DNA of 64,000 nt, from the NCBI GenBank assembly GCA_014706295.1, contig JACSVZ010000011.1, positions 6,992,163 through 7,056,162 of the forward strand. The letters run 5' to 3'. The translations under genes and the position numbers were made by a program. Positions 51,801 through 64,000 of the stretch are shown one piece after another. Under the pieces are notes generated by a model that saw only the letters and a list, made by a program, of their open reading frames with translations, was not told where the DNA came from and did not search any database. Origin of the DNA: Lycocorax pyrrhopterus obiensis. Its lineage: Eukaryota; Chordata; Aves; Passeriformes; Paradisaeidae. Position 1 is the stretch's first letter; each line of letters opens with the position of its first letter.

Positions 51801-53090
51801 CTGCTTATAATGACATTTTGCACTTAGATACCACAACACACGGTGCTTCATCTCCAACCCCCGAATTTCACAGTGTGTTGTATGAGCAGCAAATACCAGG
51901 GAATGCTGCAGGACTTCTGCAGAGAGCAGAGCTATGCTCAGTCACCCCAGCTGGCATTGCCAAAACTAACTGGTGACCCACAAGACTCCATCACAAACTT
52001 TCTGAACAAACTTTCTGATGACCATTGGTCTCCTGTGGCTTCCTGCTCATTTCTTCCAGGTAACAAAAAACGAGCTCTGGGATCTGGAGTGTGCAGGAAA
52101 CTGCCTTGATTCCATTGTCTGCTGAACTGAAATGAACTTCTCTGATCCCTTTAGAACACCTCCAAGGTATCAGGTATCTCAGGAATGCAGAGAAAAGGAA
52201 CACACATGCTGGAGAAACAGAACCACAAGTGACCTTGAAACAATGATGCCAAAGAGACTTCTATTCTCAAGGGGGAGAAGAGTTCATTCCTCTTTGGCTC
52301 TCACCTCACACACACTCTCCCAGTTGTGAGAGAGAGATGTCAGAAAACAAGAGAAAAATTCACATTCAACCATAGAAAATCTATCATATGGCAGTTTAGT
52401 TACAATTCCTCCTTGCTAGGTCTGACCCAAAGGAAGGAAAAAATCCTCAGACGTGGAGTGAATAGAAAAGAAGTAAAAAAAAAAAAATCTACACCATGTA
52501 CTAAAGTGACAGCAGAGACTTATACCCCAAACAAGAAATGTCACAGAGGTTAAAACCAGCTGCTCAAACAGATCATCTCATTAGATTGTTGTATTGCTTC
52601 CAACAACATTGTAAAACTGGAGATGGCTGACAATACATAGGAAAATGAAAAAATAACTTTTTATATGGCCTATAAAAAGCCAAAGCTTAATAGAGAACTT
52701 AAAGGCTTTGGGGAAAGTTTGCAGTGCAACAGAGTTCTAAGACGATGGAGAACTCAATGTGGCAAAACATCAGGAGCTCACAAAAGGAAAAACCAAAGCA
52801 AATAAGCTCAGAGCAGTCTGGCTACAGCTGATAAACACTGCTCAGGCAAAAAAAAAAAACTAGCAAATATCTTTTACATATTTAGAAACCAGATTTCAGC
52901 TTTTTCAAGTTATAATGAAAATCTACTTAATCTACGTCTAATTGCTGCAGCTCATTAACATACATTTCCTGCTTTTCCCCCCAGCAAATGAAAGGGTAAC
53001 TGAACCTTCTTAGGGTACCTAAATTTTTGAAATATTAAGTCTAGTTTCTCATGAACAGCATGGAAGGTAAACTTATTATATCCACAGGGC
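48862..53090. other. MYLK3 upstream flank, no gene recognised
   Basis: This is A/T-rich, CpG-poor sequence. It presumably contains the MYLK3 promoter and any 5' UTR exons, but no TATA box, CpG island or clear splice pair can be assigned. Open frames here are short and unrelated to families I know. Confidence 0.6.
49359..49368 (-). promoter_or_regulatory. MYLK3: MEF2-type site upstream of MYLK3
   Basis: On the minus strand the sequence is CTATTTTTAA, a perfect match to the MEF2 consensus YTAWWWWTAR. It lies about 540 bp upstream of the MYLK3 start codon. MEF2 drives many cardiac genes. One A/T-rich 10-mer can arise by chance, and the transcription start is unknown. Confidence 0.45.
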
Positions 53091-53462
53091 AATGGTGCAG
53101 CAACAGACCAATTCTCACAATGGCAAATGCAAAAGAGGCTTTGGCTCTAACTCAGAGGAACAACTTCCAAAGGCAGGATATGCCATACAGCCTGGATAAA
53201 TCCATCTAGTCCAATGGCTGGCTTTCCTGCTGGGACCAGATCATCCCGGGAACTGGGCCATACCGGCTTTAGAAGGCCAAGAAACCCACATTTAATGTAC
53301 CATTCATGCCACTGTTGGTTGAAATCCACCTGCCCAGTAAAAGGATCTGTGGAACACTATTGGTATCCCCAAGTGACCCTGGCATGATACGACTCAATAT
53401 TGTCTCTGTCACAACATGACTGTGGTGCCAGGTACACTCAGCCTTAGCCACCACTGTGGAAA
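53090..53462 (-). other. Unclassified block, possibly an old repeat or conserved element
   Basis: A 370-bp block of more balanced composition than its surroundings. On the minus strand two overlapping open frames (61 and 60 codons) run through it, containing SRIMPGSLGDTNSVPQILLL and LKPVWPSSRDDLVPAGKPAI. I cannot assign it to a gene or a repeat family. Confidence 0.3.
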
Positions 53463-56400
53463 CTTGGGGTTTCTATGTATTTAATGACAGAAAACTGATA
53501 ACACAGTAGGTTAGGAAATACCTTGGCAAGTCCTGACTTCCTCCCCCACTTCCATTTCACTATTTTTCAGACAACTGAATCTAAGGATAAGTCTCCAGGC
53601 AGCAGCAGAGCTAAGGATAGGTTACTGAACCCCAGATCATGTGCACTACTGTAATGCATCTCAGTCAGGCAGCTGACAGCAGAGAGCTGAACAGATCAAT
53701 TATGACATTTCATTTACATCAAAGTGATGAGATTTCTAGATAACACTGTTTACCCTTTGCCCACAGTCCTTCCACCAGGTTACTCTGCCTCTCAGGAGGC
53801 CAAAAGAGCACCTGTTGTCCATCCACATTCACTCACTTGACCCCAGAGCTTATTCTCACCACCAAGTCTGTTACTCACAGAAACTACATTAAGAAGCTCA
53901 TTACTTTGAATTTTCATCCTTCCAATTTATTTTCTTTTTAAGCAGCTATTAAACTATTTAACTAACTTGGAGTAGAAGAGTGGTAACTGAGAATGTTTCC
54001 CTGGGGTGGTGGTAAGGATTCACCCTCCCACTCCTCCACACCCTCCAACAAAGACCTCTCCTCTGAAAACTGAACAAAAAAGTCATGTTGTTCCTGCTTT
54101 CTCTGCATTTCAGTGGTTTTATATCTAATGCAGTCAGTTCCTCGTAAAGCTTGCTGGTTTAAAGGGTCAGCCACAAAAGCTTCCCTAGGATTCAAGAAGC
54201 CTCTTATTTACAAGATGCTTTCTCAGTACTACTGGGAGCTCAGCAGAGAGCCCTGAGGCCCACTTGACACCTGCCAAAAACTCTTGTGTCAATGGCAGTT
54301 TGCTCAGGTAATTCTAAGTCAGTAGGGATCTGCCACAACACAAAGGAGTAGCCCTGGCTGTGCAGTAATGCCAACAGGAATAAATTCAGTAAAAGGAAAT
54401 TCTTGTCCCTGAAGCGATGGGATAGGGCTCGCAGGATAGATTTACAGGGAACAGACCTGTTGCATAAGAAGGGTCATTACTAGACAGTCAACTTTTCTGG
54501 AAAACAAACTTACAAAATCCAGAGTTTGCTCCAAAACACATTAAAACCAGCACAATTGTTCTTGCTGACTTGAAATTTGACTGGCTTCAAATCAAATCCC
54601 TCAGAAAAGCCTCTGCTTTGCCAGCAACATGCTTTTGTTTGAGAAGATGAAAATCCCCTAACTGCACTGTGCTTTCTTCACTTCTTCTCCCTTCCTACTT
54701 CAGAAGATCTTTTTAGCTTCAAGTCTGAAAAAAACCAACAAAAATGCACACTCAGAGCTGTACTAACTTGTTAATCTGTAACCATCATTTCCAACTTCAC
54801 CTTTCCCACCACCATGACTGACAATTGTTACAAGAATATATTACACTATTTTCTTTGCTTCGTCACTTACGTTCCCAAGGTTAAAAGGCAAGAACTCTGT
54901 CCTCCAGCCCCCCTTCTGCCCTTCATGGATACTGACTGAGGTATGATCACCTTGAGCACAATTTTACACTGCAGTAGTTTAGGTCTTTGACAGGTAAAAC
55001 ACACAAGCACTTCAAATCATGCTGGAGTGCACTGGAATTAAGTGACGGAAGTGTTCACAGGCAGCCCTGCAAGAGGCAGCCTCCAGCCTCCCAAACCATG
55101 CGAATGGACTCCAGCATCCCTTGGCTACTGCCCCACACCCTTGGAAACTCCTCCCAGGTGGAGTTTACAAAAGCAGTTACTGCCATCATGTCGGGCTTTG
55201 TGTAAGCTGGAGTCTCAGTCACTGAATTTTTTCTCTCACTCACGTTCCCAACTGTGGTACAACAAGCACCAAGCACTGTGGTCACTGCTCCTTGCTAAAT
55301 AGTGGCCTTTACAGGACCTCAACAGCGCGGGGATTTTTTTAAGTAAGAACACTCTTTGACATTGCTATACCCCACTAAAAACCAAAACACCATGTTAAGG
55401 AAATTCTAGATCAAGTAAATACTTATCTGTCCTATAATGAAGCCTGCTATGTGCTGTATTCACCTGCTGATTTAGATCTGGCTGATATTTTGCTTTGACA
55501 TCATTCACAAAGACAGGAATAACCATCAGTTCAGGCTTAGTCTCAACACAAACTGCTTTGAAAAAGATTCAGAATAAAAGAGTTTGTGTACAAAAAGCAG
55601 TGGTTTTGCAAACTCTTTTCAGTAATCAAAAGCTCAGATAGAAACCACTTGCTCTCCTTTACATGAATGTTTCAATGTCTGGCAAAAAGCAGAGAAATTG
55701 CTGCACCCATCTGTGAAAAACATCTCCAGCTAAACTTACAATAGTTTTCATCAGACTGGAAGAAGTATACAGGAAACAAACAAAAGAATGTGATCTACAG
55801 AAAAGCTTGCCTAGAAGAGCATTATATCACATGCCAGTGGAATTGCAGAAAGCAACTAACAACAGGAATGAAGCTTCTCAGAGCAAGGAATGAGAAGGCA
55901 ATTTTTAAAGTTTATCTCTGTAAAGCAGATAGCTTAAGAACAGCTGGGTGTGAATGAGAAGCCTTGAATTAGGGCTCCAGAGGTATGATTAGCACAGTGA
56001 TCTATTTTTACATCTGAGGTTAGTATCTCAGTACAAATATCCAGTAAAAACAGAAATCCAGAGCACATTTGGTACAGCCATTTCCACTCCCAAAACACTA
56101 AGTACCCCCCAATGCTTCTATCAGGACTCAGGAAGTTTCGCTTCTGAACCACCTTGCTACCTTTAATCAGCCGTCTACAGACTCCGGAGTATTAATTTTC
56201 CTCAACCACACAGACATTTCTCTGCACTCACAGGAGGCTCCTGAATTAAAACTAATAAATCATCGATTTTGGAATTCTGCTATTAGATCAGTGACAAATT
56301 AATCTCCAGCTGCATTGCAGAGACAGCTGTAGTGTAAACGCAGACACACTGATTATCAGTGCTAGACTACAAAAACAGCCCCAAGTCCTGGCACCATAAA

Positions 56401-59400
56401 GCCAAAATCACTCAGAGGAAAGCAAGCAAATAACAGTGCTGATAAAAGATCCAGGATATAAATGGTTTGGATTTCATATCAGTTGATACCAGGAGTATTT
56501 GTCACTAATGGGTAGTAGGGCAGTGCCAGCCAGAAATCCAGTAACAGCACAACAAGATCTTCTCAGCGCAAGAAATTAGGAGAGGAGTTAGAACACGGGG
56601 CTGGATGCTGGAAAATACTGCAGTAATATTCTGCAGAGAGGTAAGCAAGTTACAGCTGGCAAGAGTCTCTTCATACAGTCCCTGAAAACAGTGAAATACA
56701 GGGGTCTCTTGCTCTTGTTCCGCCACAAAAGGAGAAATGGGAAAATTCCGACAAAGTTTGTCTAAACTGAATCCAGTGAAGAGTGGATTCTGCACTGAAC
56801 ATAACACAGATAAAAGTGCCCCAAAACAAGCTCAGTGGCCCACAGCAATGACTGGCAGCTTTCTACCTGCCTTACCAAGACAAATCATCCCTGCTGGCCG
56901 TGGTGACAACTGCCTCACGCAGTGGGATGACCCACAACCATTTGGTCACTTGTGCCAATGTTTTCTGGCCCTAAACCTGATAATTCTGCATAAAGCAAAT
57001 CCAGAAACAAGAAGGTCAGTCAGTCATCAAATCTGTAGCAAACTATTTTCTTTTTATAGCAAGACAGGTCAAGGAAGATGCAATTCAAGCTGTGCTGATT
57101 ACTAAAGAGGTGCTGAGAATTAACCAGAACCCTGAAACTTCCCACACTGGGCTCCTGGGGACTTTAGCTGAAACTGGGAACAGGAACCCACCAAGAAAAC
57201 TTCCAGAAGAGAGTAATTTACAGAGAAAGGGCATTTCTTTTCAACTCTGCCCAGGCCCATACAATACCACTGAATACGCAACGACAGTGCCGGCAGGAAT
57301 CAGGTCTCTGAAGGGAAGCATTTGGGACCTCAAATCAGAAGTATGCCTAAGATGGGTCAGTCAGAAAGCACATGGACTGCTCAAGCCTGAACAACAAAAC
57401 AAGGACACAAATGAGAGAGTGAAAGGTGAGCCACAAATATAGAAGACAACAGCAGGAGGACCTGTTAGCTCCTGCTGTCTCAATTCAGCCATGGAGAAGG
57501 TGAAAACAAACCTGGTTTGTAATGTCAGAGACTATATATAGTTTACTGCTTTAGTTTCTGGGATATGAACTGTCTGAAAGGATACTCAATAGAGTATATT
57601 TAGACTGCAGACCACTATGGTTCAAAATTTAAATTGGAGCACGTGACATCTTCCCCTTGAGTTCCCACAAAGCCTAGGGAAACAGCGTTAACAACTGAGA
57701 TGCTCAGAAGTTTTTCAATCATGTATTTTTCTAAAAGTCCCAAACCTTCAGAATAGCTTCCTTCTTCCATTAATTTCTTTCAGTCTGTCTGCCTCTCTGT
57801 GAGCTCTCCACAGCAGTGTGCACACAGCCTGCCAAGAATGTGGACCCCGGGAGGGCCACTTGGGCCCTGCAGTACATGGACTGCCCAGAGCGTGGATGAG
57901 TGACTCCCCAGGTAAACAGGAGCCTGAACTGCAGGTGTCAAGGGCTGGTCTCCATCAGCAGCTCTGCTGTCCAAGCATCAACTCCACAAAACGGGAGACA
58001 ACTGTTTAAAGAGATTAAAGCAAAGGTAATTGTTGCACAGTGCAAGACATTTGAAAACAATCACACGAAGTTCAAGATGTGAACCAACATCACCTGAGGA
58101 GTTCCAAAGAACTCTACACAGGACTCAGAAAAAATAACTTTGAGTATCAAAAGCAGCAAGATGTTAGCCCCTCCAAAAAACCCGACAGAGTGGGATGCAT
58201 ACCCCCCACCACAACCATGAATGAGGAAAGGAGCATCCAGATTCACTTATGTGAATGACTAGGTGACTTCAAATATCTCATTAAGGGTCTGTGTCCTAAA
58301 AGAAGAGTCAGGTCCAGCAAGGCAGCAGAAGAAAGCCAGCATTGCCATCAAGGCTAAAAGGATTGATGTAGGCGAACATCAAGGCTGTTCCAGAAAGGAA
58401 AAGCCTGAAGGAAGTACAGGTGACTTGATCTTCAGGCACATGTTAGAACACTCCTATCACTGCCTCTCCTAAGAGCCCAATTAATTTCAGAGACAAAAAA
58501 TGCCTCACATTATTGCTTGAGCACCAGTTTCCCCCTCCGCTGTACCTCTGAGCAATAATAGATTTGCAATCAATCTGTAAAAACACAGAGGGCACTGTTA
58601 CAGAGCTGCCTGGGGTTGTGATCCTTCCACAACAGCCCAGTCAGCTGAGCCAGCCACTTGTTGGAGCAGCAGCAGGCAGATCCCCAGGTACTGCACCACA
58701 AGACTCCAGACCATAAACATGCAAACAACAGGTTCCCCCCTGCAACCACTGGCATCAAAATCGTACACACACCCAGCAGATCCTGCTGGGACAGGCTCAA
58801 ACCCAACCTGTAGGCTGGCACTGGGAGAAGAATGCTCTCACCAGGGTTAATATTAAACTTACACATTAGAGCAGTTCTCACCAGCTTTACTACGAATTGC
58901 ACACGTGGTTCAAGACTATTCATCCTTGTATGTTCTCTGCTGGTCACATCCTCCAAAAGCGTCCTTCCCCTTGCAATGTTCCATGAATTTGAGTACTAGC
59001 TTTGTGAACAAAACAAAGAATGATTTTCCAAGAGATAAACATAATGAGTTTGGTAAACTGGCCAGAGTGATGTAATCCAACGTGAGACATCCAAAACAAA
59101 GTTGGTTTTGATTGTTAGTGCACTGAGGACAAGGAAAACTAATAAATCAAACTAAAACTAAGATAACTTTTACCTGCGGATAACTTTTACCTTAATCTAT
59201 TTCCAGAAGAGAAGCACCATTATCACTAATTTTACGGAAAAGGAAATTGAAGTAATGAGTATCAAAGAATTACTCGGTCACCCAACAGATCAATTACAGA
59301 GAAACAAGATATTCTGAATCTCATTACAGTCTTCATTGCAAAACACTAACTCTCATCTGCACAGAGCCAAGCCACAGAATGCCATGGAGACAGGTAACTG

Positions 59401-62400
59401 CAGTACTGACTTATTTCCCCCCAAGACACGACTAGTCCAAAAAACCCTGGCTCATTTGTTTTTATGGTTCTAGGGCCACCTTCTGTAGTCCTTCTGAAAA
59501 CATCTTCCATCTACACTCCTTCAGAAAAAAGCAAGAGAAAATTGCATGTATTTCAGGCTGTTTATTACCTTTAACAAAAAGCTGAACACGAACAATTTAA
59601 ACACATCATTATCTCTTCAACATGAGGAACAGTTGAGTTGTACATTCAAATTAATAGACCAAAATGTTTTTCTGCTATGTTGCCATAAATAGACAACAAA
59701 ACATGCAGTCACTAGGATATGAAATGTGTCTGGTCTTCTGAGCCATTCTGTTTCTTATGTAACATATGATAAAAAAAATTATATTATACTCTTGGCTATT
59801 AAATCCACTACATGTTGTTACATTAGAGGAATTTAAGACTTTGGAACAATATCCTACCTATTGAAATTAGTAAAATTTTTTTCCTTTCTTCAACTGAGCC
59901 AGAATTTGGTTTATTGCTGTTGATTTAGTTCATTTACTCCACTGGCTCTTTAAAACACAAAGATGATTACACATACAAGCTCTTTAAGAAAACCCATTAC
60001 AGCTATTATTGAATAAAATACATGAGGAAATCCTTTCTTCAAATTTTTAAAAGAGAACAATTTTAAAAACCCCACAACAATTTGATCTATTCTAATTTTA
60101 AATGCAACTACTACAATTATTATTTTTTTAATTTCTTGAAAATTATTATATGTACATGGCATTCTTCTTAAGGTTGCTTAAGTACATTTTCTGCTACTGG
60201 TCTTTTCAGCAGCTCAAAAAGTAGGTAAATGCAAACAAGCTGCTGAAAACAAATACTTTTCCTAGACTTCCTACCATGGTAGCAACCGAAACTGAACTTC
60301 ACAGGTAGCTTGAAAACACAGTGGGTTTTAATGAGTAGCTTACAAAGGTAGAAAAGCAGATTCCCATTGTCTCTTCCACCAGTGGCGTCTGCACGTCCCT
60401 CTGCGCTTACGGGGTCTGTGCTCTGCCCATCAGCCGGAAGCTTCGGATGCAGCTCTCTTTTGCTTTGCTCCCTCAGACCTTTGCACAGTGGGGTTCTGAT
60501 CTCACTGCTTTCCAGGACTGCCCCAGAGCACCCTTTGAAGCACTGAGTGCCCACCGCTCAAGGTGATTGCACTGCTTTTACCACAGGTCAAATGGGCTCA
60601 TGCAGAACTTGGCTGCTCATTAAATCACCTCAGTGTCAGCCTGCCTGACAGAGTCATTGTCTTAAAACTCAGAGACATATGACAACCAAAACAAAAAGCT
60701 GTAACAACCAACCTCCACATCATTTGAATGTCAGTCTGCCATCCTATACAACAAATATTCCAGTTTTAATATGCCAATAAAAGTTTTAATACGCCAAGGT
60801 TCTCATGAAAAGTAAATTTATTTACGAAGGCAAAGCCTGCAGTCATCATTTCAGAAACACCTCCTTGATGCTGGCAGGTGTTTTGCAAGCCAACAGGCTG
60901 CACAATCTGGCCAAGAATGTCAGACACACACAGCATGTTATAAAAGGCACAGAAACCAAATCTGTGCCATCCAGAAAGTTTTCACTTTCAAACCAGGCTC
61001 ACAATAAAGCACTAAGGAGTCCCTTACCGTAAATCTCTTTATGTAATCAGAAACACAAAATCCTCCCATGCTCAAACGTAGGGATCTGTGCAGGGCAGAT
61101 TCTTGATATAAAGTCCCCATTCTGTTTGGCTTGTCCGGTGGTCACCCTGGTAGCCCGCAGCCTTTAACTGAATAAAGCTGCAGAGCCTCCCTGGATCTTG
61201 CTAGAATTCTGCTTGCGTGATAAACCAGGCATTTCATCTTATCTGACACTACACCAGGCATTTCAATCATTTCACTGCCTTATCAGCAGTACTAAGTTCT
61301 ATCCATATCCCAGCAGTTCGCTTCCTGAATCACCGATAACAGATACTCCAGGGCACAGAAACAACACAAGATGACAGCCAGGCCAGACCTCTGGAGTCAC
61401 TGAACAGTCCCTTCTTTGCATTTCTTTGTTCCTTCACTGATTTTCATCCAATTTTACTTTGCTTTAGCTGTAACTTAAGGACAGCACCTTGGCTTCAGCC
61501 AAGCAATGACAAGACTGTCATTTATCTAAGTGCTATTCTATTTTTCAGTCACACTGATAACTGCTGCAGGATATTTGCTTCAACACAACATGAATATTAC
61601 ATGTGGGAGTTTCTTGTGTTTCCAATTTCTTTAGCACAGGAACAGAGGGAACAGTGGATGGACACAAAAGGACCATTCAGGAGGGTTCATCCTCCATCAG
61701 AATTCACATACCTATTTATGCCTTAAGCACTGTTTCTACGTCTGACGATATGCACACAGAGCCATTCACTTCAGTCTGTAAAACACCTTACCTACTTGCA
61801 CAAGTGTACATTGCCATGAAGTCCATGTAGGCATATTTGTGAACTCCTAGATCTAGGATCTTTTAATTTTTTTCTACCTACACAGTTAAATATACAGCCA
61901 CAATGCACCCAAATTATGTTCCTCGTGCATTTGGTCCTCAGCTAATGAATTCCTTTTTATTTTGCCCTGTGTAAAATACATTTTCTTTTAATAGAGTTCT
62001 GACCCATACATTTGTGTCCATGGAGGACAAATATACAAAGAGAACAGATACCAAGATGCTGGATGACCTAAGAAGGAAATTAGCTCTAGAGAAGTAGAAG
62101 CAAATCTGCTTTCAGTTTTAATCTGTGCCTTCCTTTCCCACTCAGCCAACAAGCTGTAATAGAATTATCTCTGATTACAAGCTGCAAGTGATCTAACATT
62201 AAGCTGAATCCATGAGGCATGGGTACACAAAATGACAGCCTCTCACTATGGCCCTGCCTTTGAGCAGGTGGACAAGCACCTCAGGCAGCTGCACCAGGGC
62301 CTGCCATGGGCCATGTCTTCACTGCTTCAAGCACAACAGAAGTGTGTTCTACCACGGGATGGGTGCATGTGCACTCTCCCCTGAAACAATCAGGTGAGCA

Positions 62401-64000
62401 AGGGAGATAAGATACTGTACCTTAATCATTATGATCTAAGAGATGTCAGGTCCAGAGGTGTGGGTACAGAGCTGGCTGCCCCTCTCACAGCAAAAACAAG
62501 TGTTGTGTTTCCAGCTGGGTTTGTACAGCAAAATAACAAATATGCTGTTAAAAAACAAAATGAAACCGACATAAGTACAGACAAAACTAGAAACAGGTGA
62601 GGAACTCTTGCAGGGCGAAAGCCATGGAGGAGATGGCCATGCTTGCTCTGCTGCAAGTATTTTTTACTGCCCAACAGGGAATGCTTTTCAGGCTATTCAA
62701 CAAACAAGTGAACAGGGGGTGCCTGGGGTACAGGATGACTTGAGCACAGCTCATAGAGGTGAGACAGTTCTACCAAGATGTTGATAGTGTAACATCCTGC
62801 TTAAGGGATATAGGCAACCTGAGGCTGCCCCAGATGCTGGACTTAAACCTCCAGAAATGTGAGACCAGTCTCAACTGTCAGACCCCTGCATAATTCCTAA
62901 CTCCTTTTTTGTGCCTTGGCTTTCCCACCTGTAAAACAGAGTTAAACCTTTCCTAGCTCATAGAATATTTTCACAGCTTTAATATTTATTACTACCATTC
63001 TGCCCTTTTAAAGGGCAAAACAAAACCATAAGTTCTAGGTCAAAACTGTCCCAAAATTTTTAAGACACATGAGCTTGGTGTATGCAATGGCACAGGAATA
63101 CTGGTGCCCTCTGAGCTGAAAGCCCTGCCCCTGCTGCCGAGGCATTCCACACGGAAAGGGCACAAATGCTGCCAGCCTTGTGGCAGCACCTGAAGCAGCA
63201 TTCTGGGCACTGGGAACACCACCCAGCCACTCTCAGTGGAACAGGAGACCATCCACATGGGCATCAAGCTCCTGAACATGGCCTTCAGCTTTTTTACTAA
63301 CACATAACTGCGGGAATTAAAGACCCCCATTCCAGTACCTAAGCAAAGAACAAATATTAGAGCTTTTCAAGAGGTGCAGGACTTAACAATGACCCTAGAC
63401 CCAAGGGAGGGAAAGAAGTATTTTCATATATTTGTGACTTATTCCAATAGTACAAATAACCATGCAGTTAGTGCAGATTTAGTAAAGAGACACTATTACT
63501 TAATGTGGCAGCAGAGGCATGTACAGCATGCAAGCACCATGCCATGGGGGAAAGCTTGCATGACAAAGAGAATCCTTTAGAAACTTTGGCAAGAACTCTG
63601 GAACGAGCAATGCTCAGCCTGCAACCTTCCATTAGCAGATCTAAATACAGAACCATAGCGTAAAACAACACCTTCCTGCAGTATTTTCATTAATTAATAT
63701 TAAGAATATAATTATTATTATGAGTTTCACTGACTGCTTTTTTCCATTTAGGTTCTGAAAAATAATTAATTTGGAGCTTCTCTCTCCCCCACTTTAATTT
63801 CCAGTCTCACAATGTCAGTTCTGGACTGTGGGATTCTGTGAGTATTAAAGGCAACAAATTAGTAGCAACTATAGAACTTTTAATCTACAAGGAAATAGTC
63901 CATTTTTCACAAAGTTAAATGTATTGCTGTGACAATGGACACAGGGCTACAGTTTTTTCTAGTACCTGGGTAAAGTCTAATGGATTTTACATATAGGGAA
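53463..64000. other. Intergenic region, no gene recognised
   Basis: I looked on both strands for exons of the genes expected next by synteny (C16orf87, GPT2) and found none. The longest open frames (about 116-128 codons at 57092-57442, 58570-58956 and 60168-60554) have no family resemblance. A somewhat GC-richer patch lies at about 60360-60575. The rest is A/T-rich and unremarkable. Confidence 0.55.

Noticed and set aside
57092..57442. 116-codon plus-strand frame
   Set aside because: No recognisable domain, no strong start context or splice partners; the length is within what chance allows in 15 kb.
58570..58956. 128-codon minus-strand frame with hydrophobic stretches
   Set aside because: No homology that I can recognise and no supporting promoter, splice or poly(A) signals.
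49000..64000. Exons of C16orf87 or GPT2, expected next by synteny
   Set aside because: I looked for their conserved peptide motifs on both strands and found none; they probably lie beyond the right edge.

Overview
The window is nuclear DNA from a vertebrate, almost certainly a bird. Three intron-split genes with vertebrate-type GT/AG splice sites read through at high similarity to VPS35, ORC6 and MYLK3. They lie in the same order and orientation as on human 16q11.2. The interspersed repeats I recognise are avian CR1 LINE 3' ends, the largest at 21.6-21.9 kb. There are no prokaryotic features. I cannot name the species.

Layout. (1) 1-22512, minus strand: VPS35, the retromer core subunit. Coding exons 1-16 are present and the last exon lies beyond the left edge; 731 codons are readable, matching human numbering without a gap. 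(2) About 22.15-23.1 kb: a CpG island holding a head-to-head VPS35/ORC6 promoter. The two start codons are 199 bp apart, with four CCAAT/ATTGG boxes, an ETS-like site and an E-box/M-box between them. (3) 22712-28291, plus strand: ORC6, seven coding exons, 266 aa, followed by three candidate poly(A) signals. (4) 28.3-30.67 kb: converging 3' ends of ORC6 and MYLK3. (5) 30666-48815, minus strand: MYLK3, the cardiac myosin light chain kinase. It has 13 well-supported coding exons plus one candidate extra exon, about 870 or 925 aa. (6) 48.9-64 kb: about 15 kb upstream of MYLK3 in which I find no recognisable gene. It holds a MEF2-type site about 540 bp from the MYLK3 start and a few unexplained blocks.

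The three genes do not form a pathway. Retromer sorts endosomal cargo, ORC6 licenses DNA replication and MYLK3 phosphorylates cardiac myosin light chain. The likely shared control is the bidirectional VPS35/ORC6 promoter. I saw no undescribed multi-gene system. The most useful leads are a candidate alternative MYLK3 exon with a U-rich tract after its donor, the compact CCAAT-box promoter, a NAGNAG acceptor and an extended C-terminus in ORC6, and two unexplained blocks at about 53.1-53.5 kb and 60.4-60.6 kb.
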